The position numbers and the translations under genes are program-made. From CAZUMW01 sp964621615 (GTDB taxonomy: Bacteria > Desulfobacterota > WTBG01 > CAIYCZ01 > CAIRTM01), in NCBI GenBank assembly GCA_964621615.1, contig CAZUMW010000001.1:186001-250000 (forward strand): 64,000 nt of DNA. Direction: 5' to 3'. A model generated the notes under the pieces. That model was not told the origin of the DNA. It did not search any database and worked only from the letters and a program-made list of their open reading frames with translations. Shown one piece after another: positions 63,523-64,000 of the stretch (positions are counted from its first letter, which is position 1; each line of letters begins with the position of its first letter).

Positions 63523-63555
63523 ACAAAAGGGATTCACATAATGAATCCCTTTTGT
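63523..63555 (-). terminator. Intrinsic terminator after lpxK
   Basis: 14-bp stem (ACAAAAGGGATTCA / TGAATCCCTTTTGT) with a five-base loop, followed on the minus strand by a T-rich run. Lies between the lpxK stop and the helicase ATG. Confidence 0.8.
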
Positions 63556-63582
63556 CATATGCGGATACGGAAAGCGCTTACG

Positions 63583-64000
63583 CTACTGCAAAAGCAGGCC
63601 GTCACTGCCGCGCCGTGAAACAAGCCCGCTTGCTTTCAGCACGGTTTCAATAAACCTGTCTTCATCCGATACGGCCTGATGTATGCGCAGGCTGAATACA
63701 TTTTCTGTTTGTAGCATATTTATATCTATTTTGGCAATATCTTTGTCCGTTGTGATGATGCAGTCACACCCGGCGCCCTTTTGGGTGATGAGGCGGTAGT
63801 CATCAGCGGTGTAGAAGTGATGATCAGGGAAGGATATTTCAGACACGGAGGCAAAGCGGAGCCCTCTTATGGATGCAAAAAAGCTCTCAGGATCACCGAT
63901 GCTGCAGAATGCGGCGGCCTTTTTGGCGTGTGCAGCTTCGGGGGCAAGTGTTTTTCCGGTGGCGGGGTGATACAGCCCCACCGGCTTGAAAGCAGCAGTA
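63583..64000 (-). CDS. lpxK: Tetraacyldisaccharide 4'-kinase (LpxK), C-terminal part
   Basis: Last ~138 codons; the gene runs off the window's right edge. Visible: AAAFCSIGDPESFFASIRGL, FPDHHFYTADDYRLI and ITTDKDIAKI, the C-terminal signature of LpxK (F-P-D-H-H, T-T-x-K-D). It phosphorylates the lipid A disaccharide at the 4' position on the inner membrane. Strong evidence that the host makes lipid A. Confidence 0.85.
   Translation of the reverse strand, partial: TAAFKPVGLYHPATGKTLAPEAAHAKKAAAFCSIGDPESFFASIRGLRFASVSEISFPDHHFYTADDYRLITQKGAGCDCIITTDKDIAKIDINMLQTENVFSLRIHQAVSDEDRFIETVLKASGLVSRRGSDGLLLQ

Noticed and set aside
1..64000. CRISPR arrays, rRNA or tRNA genes
   Set aside because: No regularly spaced identical repeats other than REPs (which alternate in orientation and lack unique spacers of fixed size), and no tRNA-like cloverleaf was recognised by eye.

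Overview
The window comes from a Gram-negative bacterium. It carries the end of an lpxK-like lipid A kinase gene, an OmpP1/FadL-type outer-membrane protein, lipoprotein signals and very large secreted proteins. HDOD, CheX and PilZ proteins, a PAS-type sigma-54 activator with a near-perfect -24/-12 promoter, a biotin-dependent carboxyltransferase, a CFI-box-like C-terminus and a GSU2403-type nucleotidyltransferase point towards a deltaproteobacterial (Desulfobacterota-like), probably anaerobic, host. That taxonomic placement is inference. I recognise no tRNA, rRNA or CRISPR.

Layout. 1-17.7 kb is mostly core: ispA end, dxs and tlyA (isoprenoid block); a DUF4922/glycosyltransferase pair; moaC; a DksA-type zinc finger; galT; a lone receiver; a UDP-sugar pyrophosphorylase; priA; then PilZ, CheX, a polytopic membrane protein, a transglutaminase-like protein and an HDOD protein. 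18-29.7 kb is an accessory island. It holds an XRE/AbiEii-type toxin-antitoxin pair, a SLOG protein with four membrane helices, a ClpB-like AAA+ protein with a broken Walker B, a sigma-54-activator-like ATPase whose GAFTGA loop is altered, a TIR protein anchored in the membrane and fused to a CsgG/FlgO-like domain, a lipoprotein with a second CsgG-like domain, and a FadL/PorV-like outer-membrane protein. The last four genes run in one direction and look like a trans-envelope system that I do not recognise.

30-39.2 kb holds two secreted proteins: a beta-helix protein with a dockerin-like tail, and a 2346-residue mosaic built from five ~200-residue repeats. 39.2-48.5 kb is a second accessory zone. 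It is studded with REP palindromes (GTAG plus hairpin) and carries their likely RAYT transposase. Between the REP clusters sit a nucleotidyltransferase with its own operator-covered promoter, a CDF/Usp pair, an AAA+ protein with four RyR-like repeats, and a NUDIX-RelA/SpoT fusion.

48.5-64 kb returns to metabolism and housekeeping: an oadA/pycB carboxyltransferase with a small conserved partner, an enoyl-CoA hydratase, and a three-gene DUF169 operon divergent from its probable sigma-54 activator. These are followed by a deleted HD-GYP gene, a secreted hydrolase with a crystallin domain, an SDR, a sulfotransferase, an RNase II-type exonuclease, a UvrD-type helicase and the lpxK end.

The strongest leads are (1) the TIR/CsgG envelope cluster, (2) the RyR-AAA plus NUDIX-alarmone-synthetase neighbourhood, and (3) the REP/RAYT system whose elements bracket single accessory genes.
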